Source of the DNA: Smittium culicis
Taxonomy: Eukaryota > Kickxellomycota > Harpellomycetes > Harpellales > Legeriomycetaceae
Reading direction: 5' to 3'
Length of the DNA stretch: 20,323 nt
Assembly: GCA_001970855.1 (NCBI GenBank)
Contig: LSSN01004939.1
Coordinates: 1-20,323, forward strand
Position 1 is the stretch's first letter. Every line of letters starts with the position of its first letter. Shown here piece after piece: positions 10,401 through 20,323 of this stretch. The notes below the pieces were generated by a model. That model did not search any database. It saw only the letters and a program-made list of their open reading frames with translations, and had not been told where the DNA came from. Both the position numbers and the translations under genes were made by a program.

Positions 10401-13400
10401 CTTTAATTTATTTTAATAGTGTATAAAGTATAAATTAACAAATATAATAGAGTTTAAATAAAAAAGAAATCATTATTATTATTATTATTCAAATTAAAAA
10501 CTTAAATTATTTTTATTAAGGATACCGAACCTATTATATATAAAATTAATTAATTTAAATAAAAATCATTTAAAATTTTAATCTTTTATATTTTACTTTT
10601 AAAAAAAATTTTATATTTCATGCACAAATTATCTATTTTATTTCTCTTTACTCTATAACTTCTATTTTAACCAATGTATTTATGGCTTTAAAATTTTTAT
10701 GAGATTAAATCAAAAAAACTAAATAATGAAAATTAAAAAATATTATAATAGCTATATAAAATACCTTTAAAGAATAATTAAGTATTAATTTATGCTATTA
10801 TCATTATATATAACGTTTAAAAAAGAATATAAAATAAAATAATATTGATTTTATAATTAAAATTATTTGAAGCGATAAATAAATTCATAATACAAAGATA
10901 GTTATGAGGCGAAAAAATAGAATTATTAATACCAGAATAAAATTCTATTAAATTTTATTTATTGCTCTAAAGGGTCAATAAATAGCCTATTTTTTCATAT
11001 TTTATCACAGAAATTTGTTAATTATAGACAGAAATATTTCCTCTTTTTCGATTGAAGCTTTAAAAAATAAAGCTAGCATTTAATTTTAAAAACTTTTTAA
11101 ATATAAAATTATTCTAGTGGAAAAAATTAGTAGTTATACATAAAGATTAGACGTATTTCTAATAGTAAATAAGGAAATTCAAATAAAATTTATATCAGCT
11201 CTCAAAAGAAGAGCTTTCTTGGTATATATATAATTATACTAATAATATATAACTAATATCATTTAAAGATAATCATGTGAGTATTAATTTTTAATAAACA
11301 TAGTTGAACAACAATTCATATGAGAATTGTAATTTTATTTGATATTTATTGATATTTTTAAATCTTAATTGCTGAAAAAAAATAGAATTTTCGCTACAGA
11401 TTTCGAACACATCTGATTCATTCTTACTTTGTGATCTGTAATTTCAATAAAATATAAAACATTTTTTTGTATTATATTTAATGAATAACTATCATTATCA
11501 TTATTTTTTTTTTGAACCTAAATAATTTAGAAAATAATTAAATCATTTTATTTTATTCAGGTGAAAAAATTGACATAAAAAATCTAAAAAAGGTTAACTG
11601 ATATAAATTAATCAAAATATGAAAAAATTAAAATATTCCTCAAAGCGGTTCAATTGTTAAATTTTCAGTCTAATTTTATTATAATGTTTAAAATTGCATA
11701 AAAAAGTAAAATTTTTGTTTTATCCAATTAATTTTATTAAAAATATCATTGAATATCATAAAATAAGCAATAAAATATCATTTAATTGAAAATATTTTGC
11801 TAATTATGATGTTTAACCAAAAAAAAACTTATAAAAAAATAGTCTAACAAATGTTTTATATCCTTTTTAAATTTAAAATATTATATATATTTAATATTAT
11901 TATATACCATGATCAAAAATTCATAATTTATGAAAATCTGAAAAAAATAAAACCAACGTTTCTTTATTTAAAAAAATTTTTTTTTCTAGTGGTTATAAAC
12001 CAAGAAATTTAATTTTTATATATTTATACAATTTTAGCGTATATATCAAATTAAGAATTAAAAATACTATATTTAAATAATAAATTTTCAATAAAACAAA
12101 TATTTTGAATTTAACAGGGTTAATTCAAAGCAATGAGATGGATATCTGTTGTTTATCCGTAATATTCAGTATGATATGAATAGATATTTTTTATTTAAAG
12201 CTTTTTTATATATCATAAAAATTCTATGGATTCTAAGGTTGGAATATATTATAGATCGATTAACTATAATTCCCTAAATCATAATATATTTTTATATTAT
12301 TAAGAAATATATTTTACCGATTCAAATACCTATCAAAAATTTTTAATGTGGAAAAATTACCTGAATGTGTATATATAAATGATATTTATTAACTTTAGGA
12401 TTTGATGTTTTGTATTATAAATTTTTGAGATAAGCTATTATTTTTATTATGCCAATACTTTTAATAATTAATTAAAAAAATTTATTAGATCATTTTTAAT
12501 AAATTAATGTAAAATAATTAAACAGCTTTTGAAATGATATATTTTTAGACTTTTTTTTCGTTTTAAAGAAGTGGTGTCTAAACAAAAATTGTAATATTAT
12601 TTATTCGCAAAAAGGAGTGTAAGTGATAATAATTTTTACCTTTAAAAAATCCTTCACGTAAAAATATACATCTTTCTATCGGCAAATATTAGTAATAACA
12701 AAAATTTCTTATTTTATTCAAATTTTCTTCTAATTATGTCAAATATTTTTTAGTTTTGGTTTAAAATTTTAAAAATGTATAATATCCTTTCCTGGAAGCC
12801 GTATATCTCTGTCTTATATTACATATAAGTAAAATTCTTTTATTTTGTATAGTCACAAGGGTTTAAATCTCGTTTTTTTTCTTTAATTATTTTATTGTAT
12901 ATTTTTTTTAAAGTTTCATCTATAGTAAAATGATTTTAATATTTGTATAAATTTAAAATTTTTTTAATTTTTTCTGGCTGGTGTATTTATCCTTTAATGC
13001 CATATATTTTTTACCAAAAAAATTGATTGGTTATGGAAAAAATATGCAAATACCTTCATAATAACTGTTACTTTTCTTGATTTATAAACTTTCTAAATGT
13101 TTTATAGCAATAATTAATTCGCTATAGTCCATTTTTTAAATATAAATTTCTTTGATCTATCGAATGTCCCTAGATTCGGCGAAAGTTGAATTTTTTTCAA
13201 TTTTTCATAAATAGTATTTTTAATGATCGCATTAAGTCATTATATATTAATCAAAAGATTTTAGAATTTATGAAACAAGTAGATTAATATCTTTTATTGA
13301 TGACAAGAATAAAAACTAAGTTATAAATTTAAAGGTCAGTGTTTTCACGAAAGGATAAATAAAATAAAGACTAATATTGGACTGAAACTGAAAATAAAAT

Positions 13401-14787
13401 TGAGAATAAGACTAAGATAGTGTTTTAGATTTAATAAATAATACACTTAGATTTTTCTGAAAGATGAAATATAAATGATTTTATTCAATAAAAAATGAAT
13501 AAAAGCATTGTTAGTTTTCAAATAATAGCTAAAGAAATATTATGAAATGTTTTATAAGCAATTGAAAATAATCTATGGATAATATTAAATAATTTTAAAT
13601 AAGGCTAAATAGTATTCCTAAATGTTTCATAAAGTTATAGAGTGTTTATGTGTATAAAATACAGTCAGAAATAATAGTTTATGTTATAAAGATCATCCTA
13701 ATTTTAATTATTTCATTTTCAAGAATGGTATATACCCAAAAAAAAGTCTTTTTTTTATTTGATCACTAGTGCTATTGATGCAGGATAAATGATTATTTTA
13801 TTATCCAATACTCCAGATATTATTAAAGGATAATTAATCTGTTACATTATATGTAGAATATATACGCAGGTTTTTTAATTCAAAATACAATTTTATTAAA
13901 CTTATTACGAAAATTAAAACCATAGATCATTTAAATCTGATAAATATTATGAAAGTATGATTCATAAGTAAATTATTTCAGTTTAAAAACTCGTACATAA
14001 TTTTGAGATCATCTAAATTGGTTTTATTGATCAATATTTCTTTCCTCGTTTTATCAATTGATGTATTGTGTACTATGCCAATTTCACGCACATAGAGTTT
14101 TTTTTTTCAAGATAATTAATATTCTAATAGTTTTGTGGAAATTTTTTTGAGTTTTAAGATTACATTTTTTTACATTTCCCTCCATCTGTTACACATTCAT
14201 TACTGTGTTTTCCCATTAAATATGTTTGTTTTTTTCTGTAATAAAAAATACAATATTTTACCATTTAAGGTAGCTAAAAATTTATGATATTTTTACAAAA
14301 ATACACTGTTGGATTTTATATTTTTAATTTTTTTGAGTAAAATTTTTCCCAAAAATTTAAGTATTCTGGATATTATAAATGATCAGTAATAACGCATTCA
14401 TTTTTATCCAGATTTTTTTTTTTTTGAAATAAATATTCAAAATAATTTAAATTTCGCAATTTTTTAATATCATCTATTTTCGATAAAATATAACAAAAAT
14501 TATAGATGATCTTGATATAAATAAAAAAAAGTTTATTGTTTATTGTTGCACACAGCTTAGTATAAATAAATAATATAAAATTAAAAAGCGATTAAAATTA
14601 GATCAAACATCGATTTGATTCATTAAATAGAAATTAGACTCAAAATATAACGATTGGACCTCTTCTAGCGCAATTAGGCTTAATCATTTTAAAAAATATT
14701 ATTTTCGAGGTATTTTAAAACATTCAATATTTTTATAAGATTGTGATCTAATATTTTTGTTGAATTTTTTTGGCTATGTATGACAAT
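7445..14787. other. AT desert, core, non-coding
   Basis: About 7.3 kb with no gene I can support. One line (9361-9420) is about 13% GC. The two short frames here (minus strand 7479-7700, plus strand 7913-8119) are Ile, Asn, Phe, Tyr and Lys rich translations of low-complexity DNA and look like chance. No tRNA, rRNA or recognisable transposon protein is visible. Some small palindromes occur, such as a 7-bp stem at 11311-11330 and a 6-bp stem at 11197-11215, as expected in such DNA. Confidence 0.55.
10472..10489. repeat. (ATT)6 microsatellite
   Basis: Six perfect copies of ATT within an AT-rich background. A simple sequence repeat with no evident function. Confidence 0.85.
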
Positions 14788-14824
14788 TTAACGCTTTCAG
14801 GCGCAGTTGGAGGAGGGGGGGGGG
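14788..14824. repeat. TTAA-led motif followed by a G10 run
   Basis: TTAACGCTTTCAGGCGC at 14788-14804 is followed by a purine stretch ending in ten consecutive G (14815-14824). TTAA followed by a C-rich short terminus is the form of piggyBac-family ends, which insert at TTAA. A near copy is at 15988, and a 12-bp inverted match is at 19752-19763. Without a paired end carrying its own TTAA the transposon reading is only a possibility. The G10 run is exceptional in this composition. Confidence 0.3.
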
Positions 14825-15987
14825 TTGAATTTCCAAAAATTTCGAACCAGCTGAAAAAATGATAAATCTGTAATTTTTATCTAATAATTTATTTTCTAAC
14901 AATTTGAATACATCCAATAAAAAATTATTTGTTGAATTGTGATTTATAAAAAATTATAAGAGTTTTGGCTCTGGAAAGAGCTAAAAATAGCCTAAGTACT
15001 CAGAAAGAGCAAAATTACATGTAAATTGCAAGAGATTTCCTCTTTTCAGGTATTTTTGGATTTTTTTTGATAAAAAAATAGCCAATAAATTAATAAATTA
15101 ATTGATGTAGAATAATTAAATATTACTGAACGTGGAATTTTATTCACCCAATAATAAATGGTTGCATATGGTTTGCAGAATCATTACTTATGTTTCAATG
15201 TGTTGACGCCAGAAAGTAAAAATATATTTTAATAAATACTAAATTATTAATATTGATATTTTATTGGATAAAACTAGTAGTTCATAAAAAGCAAACGATT
15301 ACTCCATTGATACTCTATTACATATTTTTATTATTGATCAATGGTAGTAGATACAATATAATTATTTTCAACTCCATAAACTGAGATGCTTCTTTTTAAA
15401 AATTTTTAATGTTAATAGAAATGGAGTTTTTTTTATTTAACAGTACTTTTATTTATCGCAGTAAAAAGTCTGATGATCCTCCAAAATAAAAGAAGAAATA
15501 TCGCTATTTTTATATTCTAATCTCTATATTATTAAATGAAAATTCTAACTGATATTGAAATTATAAGTTATGAATTAAGTTAAAAAATCGTTAAATACTA
15601 TAATTATTTCCATTGTATATATTGTAAAGGAAGATGAGATATAATTAAATATTCTTTTATAGTGCGAGTTAAATTCAACCTATTTGCAAAATATTAATAA
15701 AAATGAAAGCCTTTGTAAAATTTTAAAACTGAAAACTTTTTTTGGAATATTGATACATAACTTTCTTTGTAGTAAATGAATATTAATAGCTGTCTTTATA
15801 TATAAATAATAAGTTATATTTATTCAAAAGCACAAAAATCATTTTTTTATTGTTTATATAATTGTTAGAAAATATAAATCCCAAAAAAAAAAGTTAATTT
15901 TCCTTTGAATCCTTCATTCAGAAACTCGTAAGTACTTTTCGGTGCCTTTACAAACTTATAGTTATAGGTACTTTTATCAGAATTGAC

Positions 15988-16004
15988 TTAACCCTTTCAG
16001 GTAC
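15988..16004. repeat. Second TTAA-led motif
   Basis: TTAACCCTTTCAGGTAC shares 13 of the first 14 bases with the motif at 14788 and has the same orientation, 1,200 bp away. TTAACCC is typical of piggyBac-type termini. No transposase frame lies near, so if real this would be a non-autonomous copy or a remnant. Confidence 0.3.
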
Positions 16005-16824
16005 AAAAATTAAACAAAAAAGTATGCTTTAACACTCTATTGCTCATTGATTTAGACAATAGATAATTATTATAAAAATATGAATTTATATAAATGGCCA
16101 TTATAGGGTAAAAATCACACTTTTCCAATAATAATTAACCTCTAAAAACGATAGAATATGTTTGAACAGAAGCTTTATCAGGATTTAGCTTTTCAAATAG
16201 ATTAGTTATAATTTTAAAAAATCACAAAAAAATTCAAATAATCAGTATAATTCCTTGAAAAAAATTCTTTTTTTCCTCCTTTGCCTAAATTTAGCCCCTT
16301 AAGTTAAAAATACCCTTATTGAAAGTTATTGGTATACTTAACCAATCATTCCAAGCATAATTATATACTTATTTTAGAAATATTATTATATGACAAAGAG
16401 TGGTATTTTAATTTTTTTTGGAGCTGTAGGCAAAAGAAAAATATTTTCATTGTGGATTTTTCTCTACAGAATTCGTTAAGCTATTAATTTAGTCAAAAAA
16501 AAATCTAAATATAAATCGTTGAAATTTTGGTCTACATCAAGGATTTATATGGATTGCTGAAAATGTTTCACCATTTCTAATAGTGATTTTTTTTAAATAT
16601 TAAATTTTTTACATACGTATTATCGGCATAAACAACACATAAATCTTCATCTAAGTCAGAAAAATTCCAAAAAAATTTCACAAGTTGAAATGTGAAAATA
16701 TATTTAATAAATTTTTAAGATTAATTTATAATAATTTATACCAGTTTTAAATTTAAGAGTCAAAAGCGATTAGTAAAAGCGAAAAACTTAATTTAAATAA
16801 AAAAAACCAAATTTTTGACTAGTA

Positions 16825-16840
16825 TTTTTTTTTTTTTTTT
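16825..16840. repeat. T16 homopolymer
   Basis: Sixteen consecutive T, the longest mononucleotide run noted. It could be the tail of a minus-strand poly-A retroelement insertion, but no element body with target duplications is visible beside it. Confidence 0.8.
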
Positions 16841-17734
16841 ATAAAACTAAACAAAAAGGTATTAATTATTTCATAGTTAGTAATTTGTTTGAGAATCATT
16901 GTTCAAATTCATAATGAATGTATAAATATGTATAAATGTGATATGCTTAGGTTGAAAAGTGTCATTTTTCACTGGAATATGATTTTTTAAATAATAAATC
17001 TCCTGAAAAATTGTAATAGATATTTAATTCGGTTAAATTATATCCCAAATATATTTGCTGCAAAAGAAAATTTTGAAAACGAAGGAAAATATTAACAAAT
17101 AAATGTATGAACCTTAAAACAAGGAAATATAATAATTCAAAAATATAAAGTTTAATAATAGAAAAAATTTTGGAACAGAAAAGTGCCAAACTGGAGCGTT
17201 AAAGCAAAAAAAAATACGCGTCTCCACTCAAAATATCAGATTGAAAATATATACTTGGTATTTAGTAGTACACATTTTATGAGTTAGTAGTAATTATAAT
17301 AATAGTAGGTCAAAAAATGTGCGAACCCGGGTCATTGAAACAATAATTTTAACCAATCATATTCAAATTATCTTTTACAATGTATTATTTTCAAATTTAT
17401 ATTGTATTTATTTTTTAAATTTACTATTGTATATTTTTATTTAATATTAATTTTATGATTTAATTGTTAATTTAATTATCTATTCCTATATATAGCAATT
17501 TCATTAATTCTAGGAATTGATTTACTTTACAAAAAAAATAACTTTAATACTATAATATTATCTTTTAAAAATTTACAGCTATACATTTCATGAATATCAT
17601 TATACTTTCTAAAGTGTCTACTTTTTGATTTTTGCATTATGATTTGATATTTATACCATCAGAATTTTTCCATAAAAAAATTTCTGGCCTAACTTTTTTA
17701 TTTTTTGAATTTCTATTGAGTATTCCAATAAATA

Positions 17735-17761
17735 CTTGATTTTCTTGATTTTCTTGATTTT
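17735..17761. repeat. Three perfect copies of a 9-bp unit
   Basis: CTTGATTTT is repeated three times without a mismatch. It is a minisatellite-like array. It lies in a 95-codon minus-strand frame (17651-17938) where it encodes a repeated Lys-Ile-Lys, but that frame has no other mark of a gene. Confidence 0.85.
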
Positions 17762-17898
17762 AAAAATAGAGCAAAAAAGAAATAAAATTAAAGTGAATAA
17801 AGTTTCAAAATTAGTAGCAAAAAATATTTTTAGTAGGATTTTTTTTGAACTACCTTTCGCTATTTCAAAGTCATAAAAAGGATAATATGACCTATTTT

Positions 17899-17929
17899 CC
17901 CCGAAAGGGGTAAGACTAGGGGGGGGGGG
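17899..17929. repeat. CCCC-GAAA-GGGG hairpin followed by a G11 run
   Basis: Positions 17899-17910 form a 4-bp all-GC stem closed by a GAAA loop, a GNRA tetraloop on the plus strand. Eleven consecutive G follow at 17919-17929. On the minus strand the run is C11. The two together are very unusual in DNA near 20% GC. Homopolymer G runs are also places where sequencing errors collect, so the exact count may be unreliable. Confidence 0.6.
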
Positions 17930-18900
17930 ATTATACATAAAGTAATTTTTGGAGTAAAATAATTAAAATAACGCGGATGGCTATTTTCAACTCAGATTGA
18001 TATTGCTCATTATAAATAGTTTTACGTATTTAAAAAAACGAATTCTTAATAAAAAATTATTATTAGTAATATTAAATTGTGGTATTCCATACAATTCAAA
18101 CATAATATTCTTGCCGCTTTATAAATTCAATAGGATAAATTATTGTTCACCTAGAAAAAAAAAAGTCCATATGCTTCTCAAAAAATCATATGATTAATAC
18201 ACAACAATTTATTAACTAAATAGAGCCAAATATAAAACGGATTTCTCGGAAAAAACAATAATATCATTTAATTCTAGTATATTTGAAGAATATAATCGGA
18301 ATATCAAAAAAATTTTTAACTATGCACTATTTGGTGATGGTATTAATTTATTCTTGTTTGAATTATTTTTTAAATATAATAGCTACGAGTAAAATTCAAT
18401 TTTTAGAATGATTTTATTAGATTATAAATATTCGATTTTTAAGCTCAATTTTAATTAATATGATCAGTATTTTGGAATTTAGCTTTGTTTTTTTTTGACA
18501 TTTTTAGGTGCAGCAAATAAGTTTTAGATTGATGAATAAAAAGGAGCAAAAAAATATATAATAAAGAGTAGAATAAGTGATCTAGACACGAAATTGTATC
18601 ATCTATCAAATATTTAAACCAAGACGAAAAAAAGTCTAATTTATCTAATCAAAAAATTTTAAAGGTAATCGAGGAATAGATGTACAGATTAAAAAAAAAG
18701 ATTTAAAAGCTAATAAGTACTAAATAATGCAGATATTGGGATCTACAACTGTTTCGTTTTATTATTGAAAATGTTTTGATGGAATGGGATAAAAAAAGTA
18801 TCAAATGTATTTAAATGAAGGAAATTTCCGTTTTTTCTATTTTAAAAGCATCAAGTAAAAATTTGAATTCGTGTAGATTTATCTTGAATAATAAAATCAT
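17930..18900. other. Upstream flank of the secreted-protein gene, non-coding
   Basis: AT-rich sequence with dense stops. A 66-codon plus-strand frame at 17997-18197 is low in complexity and ends well before the gene. I see no exon with plausible splice sites leading into the gene. Confidence 0.45.
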
Positions 18901-18921
18901 CTTTTCCTAAAAAAACGAAAG

Positions 18922-18946
18922 TTTAAAATATAACCGGGAAAAAAAA
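18922..18946 (+). promoter_or_regulatory. Possible TATA-like element and A-rich leader of the secreted-protein gene
   Basis: The word TTTAAAATATAACC lies about 15-25 bases before the ATG, and nine A residues come directly before and into the start codon (GGGAAAAAAAAATG). A-rich leaders just before the start are common in many fungi and protists and fit efficient initiation. The TATA-like word is very close to the ATG, and in this composition such words are common, so the promoter assignment is weak. The start context is firmer. Confidence 0.3.
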
Positions 18947-19342
18947 ATGTCAAAAACTATTGCGAGCATCGTTCTTTTGGTCGCCGGTCTCTCGCAACTG
19001 CTCTCAGTAGTTAACGCATCCAGAACAGCAAACATTAAACTTTTCCAAAACACCAACCAATCACTTCAATTTTACAGTGGTGACTACGCTTACAACAACT
19101 GCTTCAACACTGCTGATGCAAAATCCATGGTCATCTCCGTTGGAAAGAAAAGCACAATGCTCAGATTCAATGGTCCGGACTGTAAAGGGAAAAGAAAGAG
19201 ATCCGTCATCAGAGACACTAAAACAGTTTCAGACATCGCTGCCAAGTATGGAAACACAGGCATCTCTTTCGTCATTACCCGCTACAATCCAGATGATTAT
19301 GAATCAAACGTTCCTGCTTTCGACTATTTGAATATGGCATAA
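18947..19342 (+). CDS. Small secreted protein, possible beta/gamma-crystallin-like fold
   Basis: The 131-residue product begins with a typical signal peptide: Lys3, a hydrophobic core at about residues 5-22, and a likely cut after Val-Asn-Ala (Ala24/Ser25), leaving about 107 residues for export. There are no further membrane segments. The mature part has two cysteines (Cys52, Cys79), which could form one disulfide. Two segments share a pattern: a strand-like IKLF or TMLRF, an Asn or Gly turn with Phe, then FYSGDY or KRSVIRD, followed by VIS and FVI strands. This resembles the paired Greek-key motifs of beta/gamma-crystallin-like secreted proteins, but it is judged by eye. A basic patch KGKRKR (80-85) could be a Kex2-type processing site or bind a polyanion. 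Codons prefer C at the third position (TAC, AAC, TTC, GAC, ATC), and GC is about 45%, unlike the flanks, which supports a real, selected gene. The frame is intact, single-exon and starts at its first ATG. Function is unknown. Overlapping frames at 19077-19331 (+) and 19090-19275 (-) are shadows. Confidence 0.9.
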   Translation: MSKTIASIVLLVAGLSQLLSVVNASRTANIKLFQNTNQSLQFYSGDYAYNNCFNTADAKSMVISVGKKSTMLRFNGPDCKGKRKRSVIRDTKTVSDIAAKYGNTGISFVITRYNPDDYESNVPAFDYLNMA

Positions 19343-19751
19343 AAAGTTGGCTTAAGCTTATCTAGGCTCTGAAAAGCGCACATATTTAAATAGACCTTAT
19401 AAGAGAGGCGCCATTTTCAGACAAGATAGATCTAGTTTTTTTTTATTTATTTGCACAAAAAAAATATACGCGTTTTTCATAAACCATTGTTCTAATTACC
19501 AATTCCCCAACTTGATCCACAATCAACCCCATTGTCTCACCTCATTCATCCCATTGGCCAACGATTCTCCTCCTCATTCCTACTATATTTAGTCATTTAA
19601 TATTTAAAGACAGTATAATCCTTACCATGATGGATTATGCTGTTCAACAACAAGTCATAATTCTAGTCTAGTTTTAATTCCTTCTTTTTATACGAAATCT
19701 CACTATAAATAAACTAATTATCTTTAAGCTTTCAACGTCATTAATAGCAAC
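19343..19751 (+). other. 3' flank of the gene with candidate polyadenylation signal
   Basis: The first about 270 bases after the stop keep a higher GC than the desert, as an untranslated region might. A C/T-rich patch at about 19500-19585 includes the 8-bp palindrome TTGGCCAA (19554-19561) and an inverted CCAAT box (ATTGG, 19553-19557). AATAAA hexamers lie at 19708-19713 and 19807-19812. The first is about 366 bases past the stop and is a fair candidate for the 3' end, though such hexamers are frequent in AT-rich DNA. The CCAAT word could instead serve an unseen neighbouring gene. Confidence 0.35.
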
Positions 19752-19763
19752 CCTGAAAGCGTT
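19752..19763 (-). repeat. Inverted copy of AACGCTTTCAGG
   Basis: CCTGAAAGCGTT is the exact reverse complement of 14790-14801, with no TTAA beside it. The pair would bracket about 5 kb that includes the secreted-protein gene. Twelve bases is short, and the matching does not continue past it, so a terminal inverted repeat of one element is not shown. Confidence 0.3.
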
Positions 19764-20323
19764 GTTTATTTTAAGATTTCATAAGCGTATAAAAAAATTT
19801 ATGCAAAATAAAACATTATACTATTAATATTTGGGTTTTACGGGGCTTTAAATTAGTTTTAAAAAATTTAAAAAGGACTAAAAAGTATACATATTATTCA
19901 TTTAAAGCCTAGAAAAATACAAAGGAGTGTCATTAATTTGATATGTAGCGAACAGCTTGAAGTTATTTCAACTAGTTGCTATAATATATTTTTTTCTAGC
20001 AAATAAATAAAATTGAATCATTATTCTCTCTTTTTTTTTAAATATTATTAGTTTACTGGTAAATCAATACAGTAAGAAAAATTAATTAAAAGTTAAGTTA
20101 TCTTGTAATAATTGTTTTGAATATACATCTAAAACACTATTCCTTGTGTTAAAAGCAAAAAGAAAAGAATTGAATTTACAGATAAACTAAAAAATTACTT
20201 GTTAAAGAGCAATCTAATCATAGTGAATATTATACTACACCCATAATATCGCTAATTCTTTTGAGAATTGTTAAATAGTTTTGAGTTATTTTTGAGCTAT
20301 TTTTTCTATTTCATCGAGATTTG
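19764..20323. other. AT-rich right end, nothing recognised
   Basis: Dense stops, A/T runs and further AATAAA words. No gene, RNA or repeat could be supported. Confidence 0.5.

Larger units (their letters stand above)
14825..17898. other. AT desert, right part, non-coding
   Basis: No gene is supported. A 75-codon minus-strand frame at 16962-17189 is hydrophobic and low in complexity, and it looks like chance. A 16-T run sits at 16825-16840. At 17321-17333 a GC-rich word containing CCCGGG reads, on the minus strand, GGGTTCGC followed by a T-run at once (17312-17317 on the plus strand), like part of a tRNA T-arm, but no other tRNA arm is present. Confidence 0.5.

Noticed and set aside
9648..12123. 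TTAACCC at 9648 and GGGTTAA ending at 12123 as ends of a 2.5-kb piggyBac element
   Set aside because: The inverted match stops after about eight bases, there is no transposase frame between, and TTAA words are everywhere in such DNA.
12860..12880. GGGTTTAAATCTCG followed by a T-run as a tRNA 3' end
   Set aside because: The 75 bases upstream have no box A and no pairing acceptor or anticodon arms.
650..15060. TTTTCAGG words (near 651 and 15051) as intron acceptor sites
   Set aside because: No open exon follows either word, and pyrimidine-AG strings are common in T-rich DNA.
17651..17938. 95-codon minus-strand frame
   Set aside because: It is made of low-complexity Lys/Ile/Phe and includes the 9-bp triplet repeat and the C11 run as Pro codons. 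About 0.2 such frames are expected by chance in the desert by a rough stop-frequency estimate.
19077..19331. Alternative frames overlapping the secreted-protein gene on both strands
   Set aside because: They lack a signal peptide or motif, while the main frame has a signal peptide and codon bias. They are open because the gene region has fewer A/T-rich stops.
1..20323. Mitochondrial or other organelle origin because of extreme AT content
   Set aside because: No organelle protein, rRNA or tRNA gene appears in 20 kb, and the only gene encodes a secretory-pathway protein with nuclear-type codon use.

Overview
The window looks like nuclear DNA of a eukaryote with a very AT-rich, gene-poor genome compartment, most plausibly a fungus or fungus-like organism. 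The evidence is long non-coding stretches full of A/T homopolymers and simple repeats, no bacterial-style gene packing, and one isolated intronless gene for a small secreted protein. The gene is about 45% GC by local counts and prefers C-ending codons. I could not identify the species, and the taxon call is inference.

Layout. (1) Positions 1 to about 4,600 have intermediate composition, with hand-counted lines from about 37% up to 48% GC. No intact gene is recognisable. Two more GC-rich islands stand out. One, at about 2,650-3,060, holds a 136-codon minus-strand reading frame with a faint Copia-protease-like motif, a 14-bp direct repeat and tRNA-promoter-like boxes. The other, at about 3,871-4,066, lies inside a 16-bp direct repeat. 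Both look like decayed mobile-element sequence rather than live genes. (2) About 4,640-18,900 is an AT desert (one sampled line is 13% GC). It has no convincing gene and holds a perfect 56-bp tandem duplication, (TA)14, (ATT)6, a 9-bp triplication, G10 and G11 runs, a GAAA-loop hairpin and two TTAA-led motifs that could be transposon ends. (3) At 18,947-19,342 lies the only gene I support with confidence. It encodes a 131-residue protein with a clear signal peptide, a mature part of about 107 residues, two cysteines and a pattern that resembles a beta/gamma-crystallin Greek-key fold. (4) From 19,343 to the end there is a 3' flank of mixed composition with candidate polyadenylation signals and a C/T-rich patch. 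No second gene is seen.

No pathway or operon can be built, because there is one gene. The most interesting reading is a lone secreted-protein gene (possibly an effector, defence protein or extracellular structural protein) next to a repeat-marked AT-rich isochore, bracketed about 5 kb apart by a 12-bp inverted match. I see no rRNA, intact tRNA, CRISPR array, intact transposase or viral genome.
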